A stretch of DNA of 64,000 nucleotides from the NCBI RefSeq assembly GCF_030064895.1, contig NZ_JASJEB010000019.1, positions 1 through 64,000 on the forward strand, read 5' to 3'. This DNA comes from Crocosphaera sp. (GTDB lineage: Bacteria > Cyanobacteriota > Cyanobacteriia > Cyanobacteriales > Microcystaceae). Position numbers and translations under genes: made by a program. Below are positions 55,644 through 64,000 of this stretch, one piece after another (position 1 is the first letter of the stretch; the number at the start of each line of letters is the position of its first letter). The notes under the pieces were generated by a model. It saw only the letters and a program-made list of their open reading frames with translations. It was not told the DNA's origin and did no database searches.

Positions 55644-56045
55644 ATGACACAATATTCTCTTAAATTACCGCCTAAATTACAACAAGAAGCAGAAAAATAT
55701 GCCACTGATCAAGGTATAACATTAGATAATCTAATTATTTGGGCAATCGCTGAAAAGATTGGCAGTTTAAAACAAAATTTAGATGATAATAATTTTCCAG
55801 ATATTGTCTATTCTCGTAATCAAGAAGGTGAAATGATTCCTAAATTACGAGGAACAAATATACAAGTTAAAACTTTAGTAGTTGCTGTGAAAAATTGGCA
55901 ATTAACCCCTCAACAAGTTGCTGATGAATATGAAATAAGCGAAGAACAAGTTAATAATGTGATGGCATTTTATGATCAGCATCGTCAAGAAATTGATACA
56001 GCGATCGCTACGGATAAAGTTCTTGAATCTATCTATAATGAGTAA
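55644..56045 (+). CDS. DUF433 antitoxin-like protein
   Basis: The 133-residue protein has an N-terminal ribbon-helix-helix-like part (YSLKLPPKLQQEAEKYATDQGITLDNLIIWAIAEK) and a DUF433 winged-helix part (RGTNIQVKTLVVAVKNWQLTPQQVADEYEISEEQVNNVMAFYDQH). DUF433 proteins are usually paired with DUF5615 PIN-like toxins, as here with an 8-bp overlap. It probably represses its operon and neutralises the toxin. Confidence 0.85.
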   Translation: MTQYSLKLPPKLQQEAEKYATDQGITLDNLIIWAIAEKIGSLKQNLDDNNFPDIVYSRNQEGEMIPKLRGTNIQVKTLVVAVKNWQLTPQQVADEYEISEEQVNNVMAFYDQHRQEIDTAIATDKVLESIYNE

Positions 56046-56394
56046 GTTAAAATTACATTTGGATGCTGATACTTCTATTAAAGCGTTACAGAATGCTCTA
56101 ATTAATAAAGGTTATGATGTTACTCGAACTCCCACAGATTGGATGGCATTAGATGCAAGTGATGATGTACAATTATTAGGGGCAACAGCACAAGAAAGAT
56201 GTATATTTACGTTCAATATTCGAGATTTTTTAATCTTAGGAGAAAGATACAAAAATCATTATGGTATTATTTTGGCAGCACAAAGTAGTTGGAATTTATC
56301 AAGTTTAATTGCTGCATTGAGTAAGATGTTATCTGAAACAGAGGCAGAGGAGTTACAGGGACAAATTCGCTGGTTAAATCAATGGAAATGTTAG
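56038..56394 (+). CDS. DUF5615 PIN-like toxin
   Basis: From the ATG at 56038 (MSKLKLHLDADTSIKALQNAL) the protein has 118 residues. DUF5615 is a PIN-like family: LDADTS near the start gives the first Asp pair, RTPTDWMALDASDD and RCIFTFNIRDFLIL follow the family pattern. It overlaps the DUF433 gene by 8 bp. Fragments of the same gene occur at 53549 and 54807. Confidence 0.85.
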   Translation: MSKLKLHLDADTSIKALQNALINKGYDVTRTPTDWMALDASDDVQLLGATAQERCIFTFNIRDFLILGERYKNHYGIILAAQSSWNLSSLIAALSKMLSETEAEELQGQIRWLNQWKC

Positions 56395-56409
56395 GATTTA
56401 TCGAAATTG

Positions 56410-56474
56410 GCTTTAACAGTGTTAAACCCCTACAAAGCATTATAATTATTGTAGGGGCATAATATTATTATGCA
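56410..56474. repeat. Composite palindromic repeat, copy 3 (unoccupied)
   Basis: Three successive hairpins: TTTAACAGTGTTAAA, CCCCTACAA...TTGTAGGGG, and GCATAATA-T-TATTATGC. It precedes the second Rpn gene and shows the empty target of the MITE found in copy 2. Confidence 0.85.
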
Positions 56475-56503
56475 CTCAAACTGTTAACTTATTTTTGTTG
56501 CTG

Positions 56504-57298
56504 ATGTATGATAATGTTTGTAAATTCTTAGCGGAAAGATTTAGTCGTGATTTTGCTAACTGGTTATTAAATGAACCCATTGAACTCACAGAATTAAAAC
56601 CCACAGAACTATCATTAAATCCTATTAGAGCAGATTCTTTAATCTTTTTGCAATCCGAAGAAGTTGTTTTACATATTGAGTTTCAAACCTCACCAGATGA
56701 AGATATACCTTTTAGGATGACTGACTATCGTTTACGGGTTTATCGTCGGTATCCCAATAAAGAAATGTATCAAGTGGTGATCTATTTGAAACCTACTAAT
56801 TCAGAATTAGTGTATCAAAATACCTTTGAATTGACGAATTTACGCCATCAATTTAATGTTATTCGTCTTTGGGAACAAGCAACAGATAGTTTTCTGAATA
56901 ACTCAGGTTTATTACCTTTCGCTGTACTAACTCGTACAGATAACCCTAGAGAAACCTTAACCCAAATTGCTGCTATTATTGATAGTATGCCCAATAAACA
57001 ACAGCAAAGTGATATCAGTGCATCCGCAGCCATTTTATCTGGGTTAAAATTAGATCAGGACAGTATTAAACGAATTCTTAGGAGCGATATCATGAAAGAA
57101 TCAGTTATGTATCAAGAAATTTTCCATGAAGGGGAAGTTAAAGGCGAAAAAGAAGGAGAACAAAAAGCAACTAGAAATATTGCTTTAAATATGCTCAGAA
57201 ACAGCATGAATATGGAGGATATTGCTAAACTAACGGGATTAAGGTTACAAGAAATTGAGCAACTTAATTCATCTTTGAATACAGAGGAATCAAACTAA
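56504..57298 (+). CDS. Rpn-family nuclease-like protein, copy 2
   Basis: From the ATG at 56504 the protein has 264 residues and is almost identical to copy 1, with a 4-residue insertion near the C-terminus (KGEKEGEQKATRN in place of KGEKQAIQN). The same HIEFQTSPDEDIPF catalytic region is kept. About 50 bp upstream and the downstream palindromic repeat are also shared, so the duplicated unit is larger than the gene. Confidence 0.85.
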   Translation: MYDNVCKFLAERFSRDFANWLLNEPIELTELKPTELSLNPIRADSLIFLQSEEVVLHIEFQTSPDEDIPFRMTDYRLRVYRRYPNKEMYQVVIYLKPTNSELVYQNTFELTNLRHQFNVIRLWEQATDSFLNNSGLLPFAVLTRTDNPRETLTQIAAIIDSMPNKQQQSDISASAAILSGLKLDQDSIKRILRSDIMKESVMYQEIFHEGEVKGEKEGEQKATRNIALNMLRNSMNMEDIAKLTGLRLQEIEQLNSSLNTEESN

Positions 57299-57317
57299 AG
57301 AGTGATCTTAATATATT

Positions 57318-57384
57318 GGGTTTAACAGTGTTAAACCCCTACAAAATATTATCATTACCGTAGGGGCATAATATTATTATGCGC
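57318..57384. repeat. Composite palindromic repeat, copy 4
   Basis: GTTTAACAGTGTTAAAC, CCCCTAC...GTAGGGG and GCATAATATTATTATGC follow one another, downstream of Rpn copy 2 as copy 2 of the repeat is downstream of Rpn copy 1. Confidence 0.85.
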
Positions 57385-57476
57385 TCAAAATAAACATATT
57401 AATAGACAAAATACAGTATTCACCCTGACTAAAAAGGTAAAATACTGTGTGTAAAATAATAAATTGAAGAAAAAAT

Positions 57477-57686
57477 TTACTTGATTGTAGAGAGGGGTGA
57501 CTTACTATTTAATTCAGAATATTTCTGAATAGATATACTTCCTCCTTCTTTTCCGATGGAAACATTCAGAGATCCTGCAAAGTTAGGGTTAAAAACAGTA
57601 CATAACGCTATCATTCCTATAACAAGTACACTAACAATAATTGTTGTATAAAACCCTGGGAATTTTAGAGGTGATTTATGTTCCAT
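57477..57686 (-). CDS. Small single-pass membrane protein
   Basis: The 69-residue protein has one hydrophobic helix (FYTTIIVSVLVIGMIALCTVF) and a short polar C-terminus with SIGKEGGSISIQKY. There is no clear ribosome-binding site beyond a purine stretch. It is not recognised and could be spurious, but no competing gene overlaps it. Confidence 0.4.
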   Translation of the reverse strand: MEHKSPLKFPGFYTTIIVSVLVIGMIALCTVFNPNFAGSLNVSIGKEGGSISIQKYSELNSKSPLSTIK

Positions 57687-57895
57687 GAGAGATGGTTTTG
57701 GTACAGTTACATAAACCCAACATATCCTTGATTACTGAAATTCTCGGAATATGAACAAAGTTTTTAGATTGTTGATTGTTCGTTGCATGTTTTTTTAAAG
57801 TTTCATCTGAAAAGCAAAAAACGAATGACTGATAACCGATAACTGAATCAGATCAGGGATAATTAATTATGGAAATAGCAGTGGAGTAAACATTC

Positions 57896-60457
57896 GTGGA
57901 GTCCCAATATAACGCAGCAGCGATCGAACAAAAATGGCAACAAGAGTGGGTTAACCAGGGGTTAGATAAGACCCCAGAAAACAGCGATAAACCCAAATTT
58001 TACGCCTTATCCATGTTTCCCTACCCGTCAGGAAACCTACACATGGGCCATGTTCGCAACTATGTGATTACAGATGTTATCGCCCGTCTCAAACGATTGC
58101 AAGGATACCGAGTCTTACATCCGATGGGGTGGGATGCGTTCGGACTTCCGGCGGAAAATGCAGCCATCGATCGCAATATTCCCCCCGCAGACTGGACCAA
58201 GCAAAATATTGCTCAAATGAGGCAACAGTTGCAAACTTTGGGACTGTCTATCGACTGGGACCGAGAAGTGGCAACCTGTTTCCCCGACTATTACAAATGG
58301 ACGCAATGGTTATTCTTGCAATTTTATCAATCAGGGTTAGCTTATCAGAAGGAAGCAGCAGTTAATTGGGACCCCGTCGATCAAACTGTGTTAGCAAATG
58401 AACAGGTGGACAGCGAAGGACGAGGTTTTCGTTCTGGTGCTAAAGTAGAACGGAAACTGTTGCGTCAGTGGTTCTTGAAAATTACGGACTATGCAGAACA
58501 GTTATTAACCGACTTGGATAAACTTTCAGGATGGCCAGATCGGGTTAAGTTAATGCAGGAAAACTGGATCGGGAAGTCTGTGGGTGCATACTTAGAGTTC
58601 CCTGTCAAGGATAGTGACGAAAAAATAGCTGTCTTTACCACCCGTCCCGACACCGTTTATGGGGTGACTTATGTGGTGTTGGCCCCTGAACATCCTTTGA
58701 CCCCAAAAGTTACTGTTGCGCAACAGAAAGCAGCAGTTGATGCGTTCATTGAGGAAGTATCTAACGAAAGCGAAATTGAACGCACAGCAGAGGATAAACC
58801 CAAACGGGGGATATTGACCGGAGGGACTGCTATTAACCCCTTTAACGGCGAAGAAATCCCCATTTTGATTGCTGATTATGTATTGTATGAATATGGTACT
58901 GGTGCGGTGATGGGTGTACCTGCACACGATACCCGTGACTTTAAGTTTGCAACGGAGAAACAGTTACCGATCAAAGTGGTGATTGTTGCTGAAAATAGCG
59001 AGGATAGCAACCCCACGTTAACTGAAGCATACACCGAACCTGGAATTATGGTTAATTCCGGTGATTTTGATGGAATGCCGTCCACTGAAGGGAAAACTGC
59101 CATCATTGACTATGCCGAGAAACAGGGTTACGGTAAGGCAAGGATACAGTATCGTTTGCGAGATTGGTTGATTTCTCGGCAGCGTTATTGGGGTTGTCCT
59201 ATTCCGGTGGTGCATTGTCCCAGTTGTGGGACGGTTCCTGTACCTGATACAGATTTACCTGTGAAATTGCCCGAAAATGTCGAATTTACGGGGCGTGGTT
59301 CTTCTCCTTTGGCAAAAATGGACGATTGGATCAATGTTCCTTGTCCTAGTTGCGGTGAACCTGCGAAGCGTGAAACAGATACAATGGACACTTTTATTGA
59401 TTCATCTTGGTACTATTTAAGATACACCGATGCTATCAATAATGAGACCGCTTTTGAGTTAGAAAAAGCCAATGATTGGATGAATGTTGATCAATATGTT
59501 GGAGGTATTGAACACGCTATTTTACACCTCTTATATTCTCGCTTTTTTACTAAAGTATTGCGAGACAGAGGTTTAGTGAATGTTGATGAACCGTTTAACC
59601 GTCTTTTGACACAGGGAATGGTACAAGCAATGGCCTATAAAAACCCTAAAACCGGTAAATATATTCCTGTAGATAAAGTGAATGCTGAAAGTCCCAAAGA
59701 TCCCGATACTGGAGATGATTTAGAGGTGTTATATGAGAAGATGTCTAAGTCTAAATATAACGGAGTTGATCCCAAAACAGTATTAGGAAAATATGGGGCA
59801 GATACAGCCAGAATGTTCATCTTATTTAAAGCACCTCCAGAGAAAGATTTAGAATGGGATGATGCAGACGTTGAAGGACAATTTCGCTTTTTAAATCGGG
59901 TGTGGCGTTTGGTTAATGGTTATGTAGAAAAGCAACCAGAAGTTATTAGTAATAAGGAGTTAAGCAAGGAAGAAAAAGGATTAAGACGTGCTATCCATAC
60001 TGCTATTAAAGAGATATCCGAAGACTTGGAAGGAGACTATCAATTTAATACCGCAGTTTCCGAGTTAATGAAGTTAAGTAATGCCTTGAATGATGCTAAA
60101 TCTATTAATTCTGGGGTTTATAAGGAAGGAATCGAAACTTTATTGATTTTACTTGCACCTTTTGCCCCTCATATTGCTGAGGAATTATGGCATAATTTGG
60201 GACATGAAAATTCAATCCATTTACAAACTTGGCCGCAGGTTGATACCGATGCTTTAGTAGTAGATGAAATCACCCTAGTTATTCAAATTATGGGTAAGAC
60301 AAGAGGAAAAATTCAAGTACCTGCTAATTCCAGTAAAGAGGAGTTAAAAAAATTAGCTCGTGAGTCCGATATTGGTAAGCGTAACTTAGACGGAAAAGAG
60401 GTTAAAAAGGTGATTGTTGTCCCTGGAAAATTAGTTAACTTTGTTATTCCTAAATAA
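57896..60457 (+). CDS. leuS: Leucyl-tRNA synthetase
   Basis: The 853-residue class I synthetase begins at GTG ([15 protein letters not shown]). The HIGH motif appears as [14 protein letters not shown] near 42-55, the CP1 editing domain includes [21 protein letters not shown] near 243-263, a zinc-finger-like [15 protein letters not shown] pair is present, and KMSKS is near 613. It charges tRNA-Leu and edits mischarged products. Full length. TGATAAC-type heptamers lie just upstream. Confidence 0.98.
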   Translation: MESQYNAAAIEQKWQQEWVNQGLDKTPENSDKPKFYALSMFPYPSGNLHMGHVRNYVITDVIARLKRLQGYRVLHPMGWDAFGLPAENAAIDRNIPPADWTKQNIAQMRQQLQTLGLSIDWDREVATCFPDYYKWTQWLFLQFYQSGLAYQKEAAVNWDPVDQTVLANEQVDSEGRGFRSGAKVERKLLRQWFLKITDYAEQLLTDLDKLSGWPDRVKLMQENWIGKSVGAYLEFPVKDSDEKIAVFTTRPDTVYGVTYVVLAPEHPLTPKVTVAQQKAAVDAFIEEVSNESEIERTAEDKPKRGILTGGTAINPFNGEEIPILIADYVLYEYGTGAVMGVPAHDTRDFKFATEKQLPIKVVIVAENSEDSNPTLTEAYTEPGIMVNSGDFDGMPSTEGKTAIIDYAEKQGYGKARIQYRLRDWLISRQRYWGCPIPVVHCPSCGTVPVPDTDLPVKLPENVEFTGRGSSPLAKMDDWINVPCPSCGEPAKRETDTMDTFIDSSWYYLRYTDAINNETAFELEKANDWMNVDQYVGGIEHAILHLLYSRFFTKVLRDRGLVNVDEPFNRLLTQGMVQAMAYKNPKTGKYIPVDKVNAESPKDPDTGDDLEVLYEKMSKSKYNGVDPKTVLGKYGADTARMFILFKAPPEKDLEWDDADVEGQFRFLNRVWRLVNGYVEKQPEVISNKELSKEEKGLRRAIHTAIKEISEDLEGDYQFNTAVSELMKLSNALNDAKSINSGVYKEGIETLLILLAPFAPHIAEELWHNLGHENSIHLQTWPQVDTDALVVDEITLVIQIMGKTRGKIQVPANSSKEELKKLARESDIGKRNLDGKEVKKVIVVPGKLVNFVIPK

Positions 60458-60465
60458 CCCCGTCG

Positions 60466-60482
60466 GGTGGGCATTGCCCACC
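60466..60482. terminator. GGTGGGC/GCCCACC hairpin between leuS and a convergent gene
   Basis: GGTGGGC (60466-60472), loop ATT, GCCCACC (60476-60482) sits 9 bp after the leuS stop and 8 bp before the end of the minus-strand gene, so it can serve both. It lacks a T-run. Confidence 0.55.
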
Positions 60483-60489
60483 TTACAAA

Positions 60490-61254
60490 TTATCCATTTT
60501 TATCAAGTAAGTTGAGAAACTGATCAACAACATTTTTAGCATTTTTTACACAGTCTTCATAATCATAACGTTCGATAACTTTAACACCATGTATTCTAAA
60601 GTATCTATCTTTTTTATGATCTTCTGCTGCATAAGGATGAGTAGATTCATGATCACATTGCAATATTCCCCATTTACCTTTACAACAAACAAGAAAATCA
60701 GGTATTATGATATAGGATGATTTATTTATTTTAGTACGGGCTTTGCTGTTAGGAAAAAATACTAAATCTCTTGTATCTAATTCTCTGGCAATTGCTAATT
60801 CTGCTAAAGACCCTAATTCAAAATTATTCCATTGATATCGTTTATATTTTCCTGTTTTATCTTCAGGAAGTCCTTGATTATGAATTTTTTGACCCAGTAT
60901 TGATTCTTTATATTGTTCCCTCCAATTTTCGGGATGTTGTTCTTTTTTTAAGAGAGGATAAATTCCATTACCGTCATTACGAATTGCTATTTCATAAGGT
61001 TTAGTAGTAGATATAGCTTGTTTAACTTTAAGGGTAATGTCATGTGAATCATTTTCTAAAACTTCATATTGATGCAGTGAACATTCAATATAAACGCTAA
61101 CTAACTCAAATGTATTATCGCCATTAAATTCAAAACATATATCATGATCTTTTAAGTTTAAAGAACAGTCCATCAAAAAAAGTGCTGTTGTTTCTTCTCC
61201 TCTCTTAATTAAAGATTTTACGGCATCAGCAATCCATTGTTCTTCAATTTCCAT
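60490..61254 (-). CDS. Putative nuclease-like protein
   Basis: The 254-residue protein has a C-terminal region resembling the restriction-like fold: ELAIARELDTRDLVFFPNSKAR, then IIPDFLVCCKGKWGILQCDHESTHPYAAEDHKKDRYFRIHGVKVIERYDYEDC. The PDF...ILQCD spacing is like the PD...(D/E)xK core of DUF559/Vsr-type enzymes, but the expected Glu-x-Lys is not clear, so it could be inactive or a divergent member. The N-terminal half is unrecognised. Neighbouring genes are toxin-antitoxin modules. Confidence 0.5.
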   Translation of the reverse strand: MEIEEQWIADAVKSLIKRGEETTALFLMDCSLNLKDHDICFEFNGDNTFELVSVYIECSLHQYEVLENDSHDITLKVKQAISTTKPYEIAIRNDGNGIYPLLKKEQHPENWREQYKESILGQKIHNQGLPEDKTGKYKRYQWNNFELGSLAELAIARELDTRDLVFFPNSKARTKINKSSYIIIPDFLVCCKGKWGILQCDHESTHPYAAEDHKKDRYFRIHGVKVIERYDYEDCVKNAKNVVDQFLNLLDKNG

Positions 61255-61292
61255 AAAAATATTCCTATTTTTTAGTTTCTTCTAATTATATA

Positions 61293-61733
61293 TTATTGAA
61301 TAGTCCGAGGGTCAATAGGTGTAATTTCGGAATATCTAAGAAAATCATCAGTATTAAAGGTTAAAATATAATCAATTTTATGAGTAATCATAGCAGCAAC
61401 TAATCTTGTGTCATGTGCTTGTTTTCCTATAACTTGATATTTTTTAATAAGTCTTTCCCATTCAGTATATAAACCAGAAGTATCTTGATACAGGTCAAAA
61501 ATTTGTTTAATATCTTCAATTTCTATGATAGCTTCTTCAAAACTTAAACCTAAACCATTGACTTTGATAGGCCGTGTTGCAACTACCCAAAACTCAACTA
61601 AATTTTGGGGAACAATACACAGTTTTTCTGACCGTTTTTTCAATGTTTGAACAGCATTAACTGGATCCGAGTTCATAGGATTATTTATTTGTCTTAATCG
61701 AAGAATAATATTGGTATCTACTAAATAAATCAC
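61293..61733 (-). CDS. PIN-domain toxin (VapC)
   Basis: The 146-residue protein starts MIYLVDTNIILRLRQ with the first PIN Asp, then VPQNLVEFWVVATRP with Glu, HDTRLVAAMITH and ILTFNTDDFLRYSEI with the later Asp residues. It should be a site-specific ribonuclease toxin. Its start overlaps the antitoxin stop by 4 bp. Confidence 0.92.
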   Translation of the reverse strand: MIYLVDTNIILRLRQINNPMNSDPVNAVQTLKKRSEKLCIVPQNLVEFWVVATRPIKVNGLGLSFEEAIIEIEDIKQIFDLYQDTSGLYTEWERLIKKYQVIGKQAHDTRLVAAMITHKIDYILTFNTDDFLRYSEITPIDPRTIQ

Positions 61734-62002
61734 AACATTTCATCCTCTCTAGTATAAATATTTTCTCTACTAATCGCTTCATCTGATAAAGGTTGGACAC
61801 TAACATCAACCGAACGATTAATAAATTGATTGAACTTTTCTTCCCATGCTTCATATTCTAAAGCTTCTGATTGCTGTTTATCCTTATTTTTTAATATCTC
61901 TTGAATTAAAAGAGAAATATATTGTTCAACAGATAAACCTTTTAACTTGGCTTCTTGTTGTATTTTATGTTCTAATTTAGGGTCAAGGTTTAGGGTAATC
62001 AT
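61730..62002 (-). CDS. Antitoxin of the VapC toxin (RHH-like)
   Basis: The 90-residue protein begins MITLNLDPKLEHKIQQEAKLKGLSVEQYISLLIQEIL, a ribbon-helix-helix pattern, followed by an acidic tail that would bind the toxin. It is directly upstream of and overlaps vapC, so it is the partner. Confidence 0.88.
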   Translation of the reverse strand: MITLNLDPKLEHKIQQEAKLKGLSVEQYISLLIQEILKNKDKQQSEALEYEAWEEKFNQFINRSVDVSVQPLSDEAISRENIYTREDEML

Positions 62003-62031
62003 AGTTATACTCTGATTCAGTTTTATATCAA

Positions 62032-62256
62032 TTATACTAATAATACAGGATGATTAAGTTTGCGAGAAGCATAAACAAAAACTGCTTGTAAATCTTCCTT
62101 TTCAAGATCAGGCATTTCTGTTAGAATCTCCTCAGAAGATAACCCAGACGCATATAAATCTAACACATCTGATACTCTAATTCTCATCCCTCGAATACAG
62201 GGACGACCCCCACATTGTTTAGGATTAATTGTAATTCTTTCTAATAGATCAGACAT
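62032..62256 (-). CDS. Orphan DUF433 protein
   Basis: The 74-residue protein is a compact DUF433: RITINPKQCGGRPCIRGMRIRVSDVLDLYASGLSSEEILTEMPDLEKEDLQAVFVYASRKL. The usual DUF5615 toxin gene is not beside it; the VapB antitoxin follows 30 bp downstream. It may be a leftover antitoxin or act on a toxin elsewhere. Confidence 0.85.
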   Translation of the reverse strand: MSDLLERITINPKQCGGRPCIRGMRIRVSDVLDLYASGLSSEEILTEMPDLEKEDLQAVFVYASRKLNHPVLLV

Positions 62257-62298
62257 TTGATTAGCATCCTATTTATCATGACTTTGATCGCTTTAATA

Positions 62299-62430
62299 TC
62301 AATTGTAATACTTAAGTGTCGTTTCTGAGTCTAAATAAAGTTCAATTGCTTCTTTAATGTTGTTTAAAGCGTCTTCAATATTATCTCCTTCACTAATACA
62401 ACCCCTAGAAAAACTAAGATTCAAGCAAAA
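62299..62430 (-). pseudogene. HicB antitoxin fragment
   Basis: On the minus strand the frame reads LNLSFSRGCISEGDNIEDAL followed by NNIKEAIELYLDSETTLKYYN and a stop, the typical core of HicB (GC.SEGD..EEAL.NI.EAIELYLE). The N-terminal third and the HicA gene are missing. Confidence 0.75.
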
Positions 62431-62509
62431 GAACAAAAACGAGGAATATTAGAAATTATTAAATGTTGTTGTAAAATAGTATAAGACTCTGAATAGGACT
62501 AATTAGTTT

Positions 62510-63079
62510 ATGAAGTCTATAACTACTGATCAAGTTTGTTGGACAATTGCTGATTTAGAGGGATTACCTGATAATAGCAACCGTTATGAAATCATTGATG
62601 GAGAATTATTTGTGACTCGCGCACCTCATTTAGATCATCAAGATATTGCTGGAAATATATATGCAGAATTAAGAAATTGGTCACGAAAAAAACAGCTAGG
62701 GAAAGCTTTTATGACTCCAGGAATTATCTTTTCCGAAACTGATGCAGTGATTCCTGATGTTATTTGGATTAGTCATGAAAAGTTAAATAAATTTACGGAT
62801 CAATCAGGACATCTTACTGTTGCACCAGAATTAATAATAGAAGTTTTATCTACATCTGAAAAAGATATTAAACGAGATCGTCAAACGAAGTTAAAATTAT
62901 ATTCAATTCATGGAGTTGGTGAATATTGGATTATTGATCGTCAACAACAATTAATAGAGGTTTATCGTCGTGAACAGGGTATCTTAAAAAAAGTAATGAC
63001 TCTATACAATGCTGATCACTTAACCAGTCCTTTATTGCCTGATTTTAGTTGTAATATTAAAGAAATTTTTGACAATTAA
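62510..63079 (+). CDS. Uma2-family (DUF820) nuclease-like protein, first copy
   Basis: The 189-residue protein belongs to Uma2, PD-(D/E)XK-fold proteins greatly expanded in cyanobacteria. NRYEIIDGELFVTRAP gives the leading acidic patch, AVIPDVIWIS the Asp, APELIIEVLSTSEKDIKRDRQTKLKLYSIHGVGEYWIID the Glu and Lys region. The function is unresolved; association with mobile DNA is frequent. Confidence 0.9.
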   Translation: MKSITTDQVCWTIADLEGLPDNSNRYEIIDGELFVTRAPHLDHQDIAGNIYAELRNWSRKKQLGKAFMTPGIIFSETDAVIPDVIWISHEKLNKFTDQSGHLTVAPELIIEVLSTSEKDIKRDRQTKLKLYSIHGVGEYWIIDRQQQLIEVYRREQGILKKVMTLYNADHLTSPLLPDFSCNIKEIFDN

Positions 63080-63117
63080 TCCCTATAAAACATTAGAAAA
63101 AATTATATTTTAAGGAC

Positions 63118-63708
63118 ATGAATACAGTTGCTTTTAATAATAATACAACAGTAAAAGAACAAAAATTAATACTACCTGGTTGCTATGATTGGCAACAGTT
63201 TAAAGGGATTAAAACCTTAATAGAACAACAACCAGGGGTTAAAATTTCTTATTTAGATGGAGTAATTGAACTAATGACTTTAGGAGAAAAACATGAAATA
63301 ATTAAAAGTATCATTGCTATTTTATTAGGTATTTATTTCTGGAAAAAAGACATTGAATTTATTCCCGTAGGAAGTGCTACCCGTGAATCAGAAGAAAAAG
63401 GTGTTTCTTTTGAACCTGATGAATCTTATTATATTGGAGAAAAAAAAGAACATCCTGACTTAGCTATTGAAGTGAATATTACCAGTGGAAGGGTTAAAAA
63501 ATTAGAGAGATATAAACGGTTTAAAATCAAAGAAGTTTGGTTATGGCAACATAATAAATTTTCTCTTTATACTTTACAAGACAATGAATATAAACAAATT
63601 TTCCAAAGTCAATTATTACCTGAATTAAATTTTAAATTATTAGAGGATTGTGTTTTGATGTCTTCCCAACTTGAAGCAATCAAAATTTTTACTGATAGTA
63701 TTCACTAA
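63118..63708 (+). CDS. Uma2-family (DUF820) nuclease-like protein, second copy
   Basis: The 196-residue protein is a different Uma2 subgroup: PGVKISYLDGVIELMTLGEKHEIIKSIIAILL, FEPDESYYIG, HPDLAIEVNITSGRVKKLERYKRFKIKEVWLWQ. The D/E-x-K elements are recognisable. It starts 39 bp after the first Uma2 gene and may share its transcript. Sequence similarity between the two is low, so this is not a recent duplication. Confidence 0.9.
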   Translation: MNTVAFNNNTTVKEQKLILPGCYDWQQFKGIKTLIEQQPGVKISYLDGVIELMTLGEKHEIIKSIIAILLGIYFWKKDIEFIPVGSATRESEEKGVSFEPDESYYIGEKKEHPDLAIEVNITSGRVKKLERYKRFKIKEVWLWQHNKFSLYTLQDNEYKQIFQSQLLPELNFKLLEDCVLMSSQLEAIKIFTDSIH

Positions 63709-63719
63709 AATAACAAAAT

Positions 63720-63830
63720 CATCGTGATCCCTTTGATCGGATGTTGATTACTCAAGCTATAAATAGACAGCTTATAATAGTGACAAAAGATAGTAAATTT
63801 GATGTTTATGGAATCAATAGATTATGGTAA
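63720..63830 (+). pseudogene. C-terminal fragment of a PIN-domain toxin gene
   Basis: The frame reads HRDPFDRMLITQAINRQLII followed by VTKDSKFDVYGINRLW and TAA. HRDPFDR..I.QA......VT.D..F..Y is the conserved end of many VapC proteins. The N-terminal two-thirds are absent, so it is a relic. Confidence 0.8.
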
Positions 63831-63972
63831 ATTAGCTTCATTTTCACCCTTCGATCATAACGACATAATTTTATCATTGAGAAAGCAATACTAAATTTTC
63901 TATTCTTAAACATCAAAAATTACGATAAAATCTAGAATGGTGATTTAGACAGATGATTTAGGGATTATTTTG

Positions 63973-64000
63973 ATGAAATACTTATTAAGACTGACTGTTG
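63973..64000 (+). CDS. Possible start of a gene leaving the window
   Basis: An ATG at 63973 opens MKYLLRLTV and runs off the end. It could be the beginning of a signal peptide, but nine codons do not allow identification. Confidence 0.25.

Overview
The window is a chromosomal segment from a cyanobacterium, most likely a unicellular Crocosphaera/Cyanothece-type genus (inference; not proven to genus). Supporting signs are ndhO (a subunit found only in oxygenic phototroph NDH-1), sqdB for sulfolipid, an OCP C-terminal-domain-like protein, a PEP-CTERM protein, an ETR1-like ethylene-binding input domain, HIP1 octamers (GCGATCGC, for example at 4243), many heptanucleotide short tandem repeats and the small RNA Yfr1 upstream of trxA. 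The DNA is AT-rich and has no rRNA operon, no CRISPR array and no tRNA that I could support.

Layout. 0-20 kb is mostly housekeeping or lineage-conserved: a secreted cyclase-family enzyme, trxA with Yfr1, pcrA, a 4HBT thioesterase, gloB, a voltage-gated K+ channel, a CobW GTPase, a DUF2207 protein, a SpoIID-like protein, a DUF721/DciA-like protein, mtnP, an EamA transporter and an ABC-class ATPase. 19-31 kb is an accessory and defence stretch: a decayed kinase/FGE gene, a ScaI-like restriction-modification system with its own HTH protein, typA, a PEP-CTERM beta-propeller, a HigBA module whose toxin carries an in-frame amber codon, an AAA-ATPase/TOPRIM-like gene pair resembling PARIS or OLD systems, and a broken Rpn-family nuclease gene. 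30-53 kb mixes metabolism and surface chemistry: cysC, mdh-ndhO, three glycosyltransferases, a tandem DUF29 pair, idi, a GH38 mannosidase, tatC, an ethylene-sensor-like diguanylate cyclase, ruvA, a Wzt-type ABC ATPase, a sulfotransferase, a PhyH dioxygenase, nfi and sqdB. 53-64 kb is rich in toxin-antitoxin genes, nucleases and relics: two near-identical Rpn nucleases, two VapBC pairs, DUF433/DUF5615, two Uma2 nucleases and fragments of cysS, hicB and a PIN toxin, interrupted by yjbQ and leuS.

How the parts connect. Sulfur runs through the middle: CysC makes PAPS, the sulfotransferase would use PAPS, and SqdB uses sulfite; with the Wzt-type ATPase and the glycosyltransferases this hints at sulfated surface glycans (inference). 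The defence candidates lie close together (21-30 kb). Small non-autonomous elements have reshaped the window. Two identical 103-bp TA-flanked elements are present; one gives an ATPase gene a new C-terminus, and the other splits a palindromic repeat whose unsplit copies lie nearby. The most promising candidate for an undescribed system is the ATPase/TOPRIM-like pair at 27318-29674.
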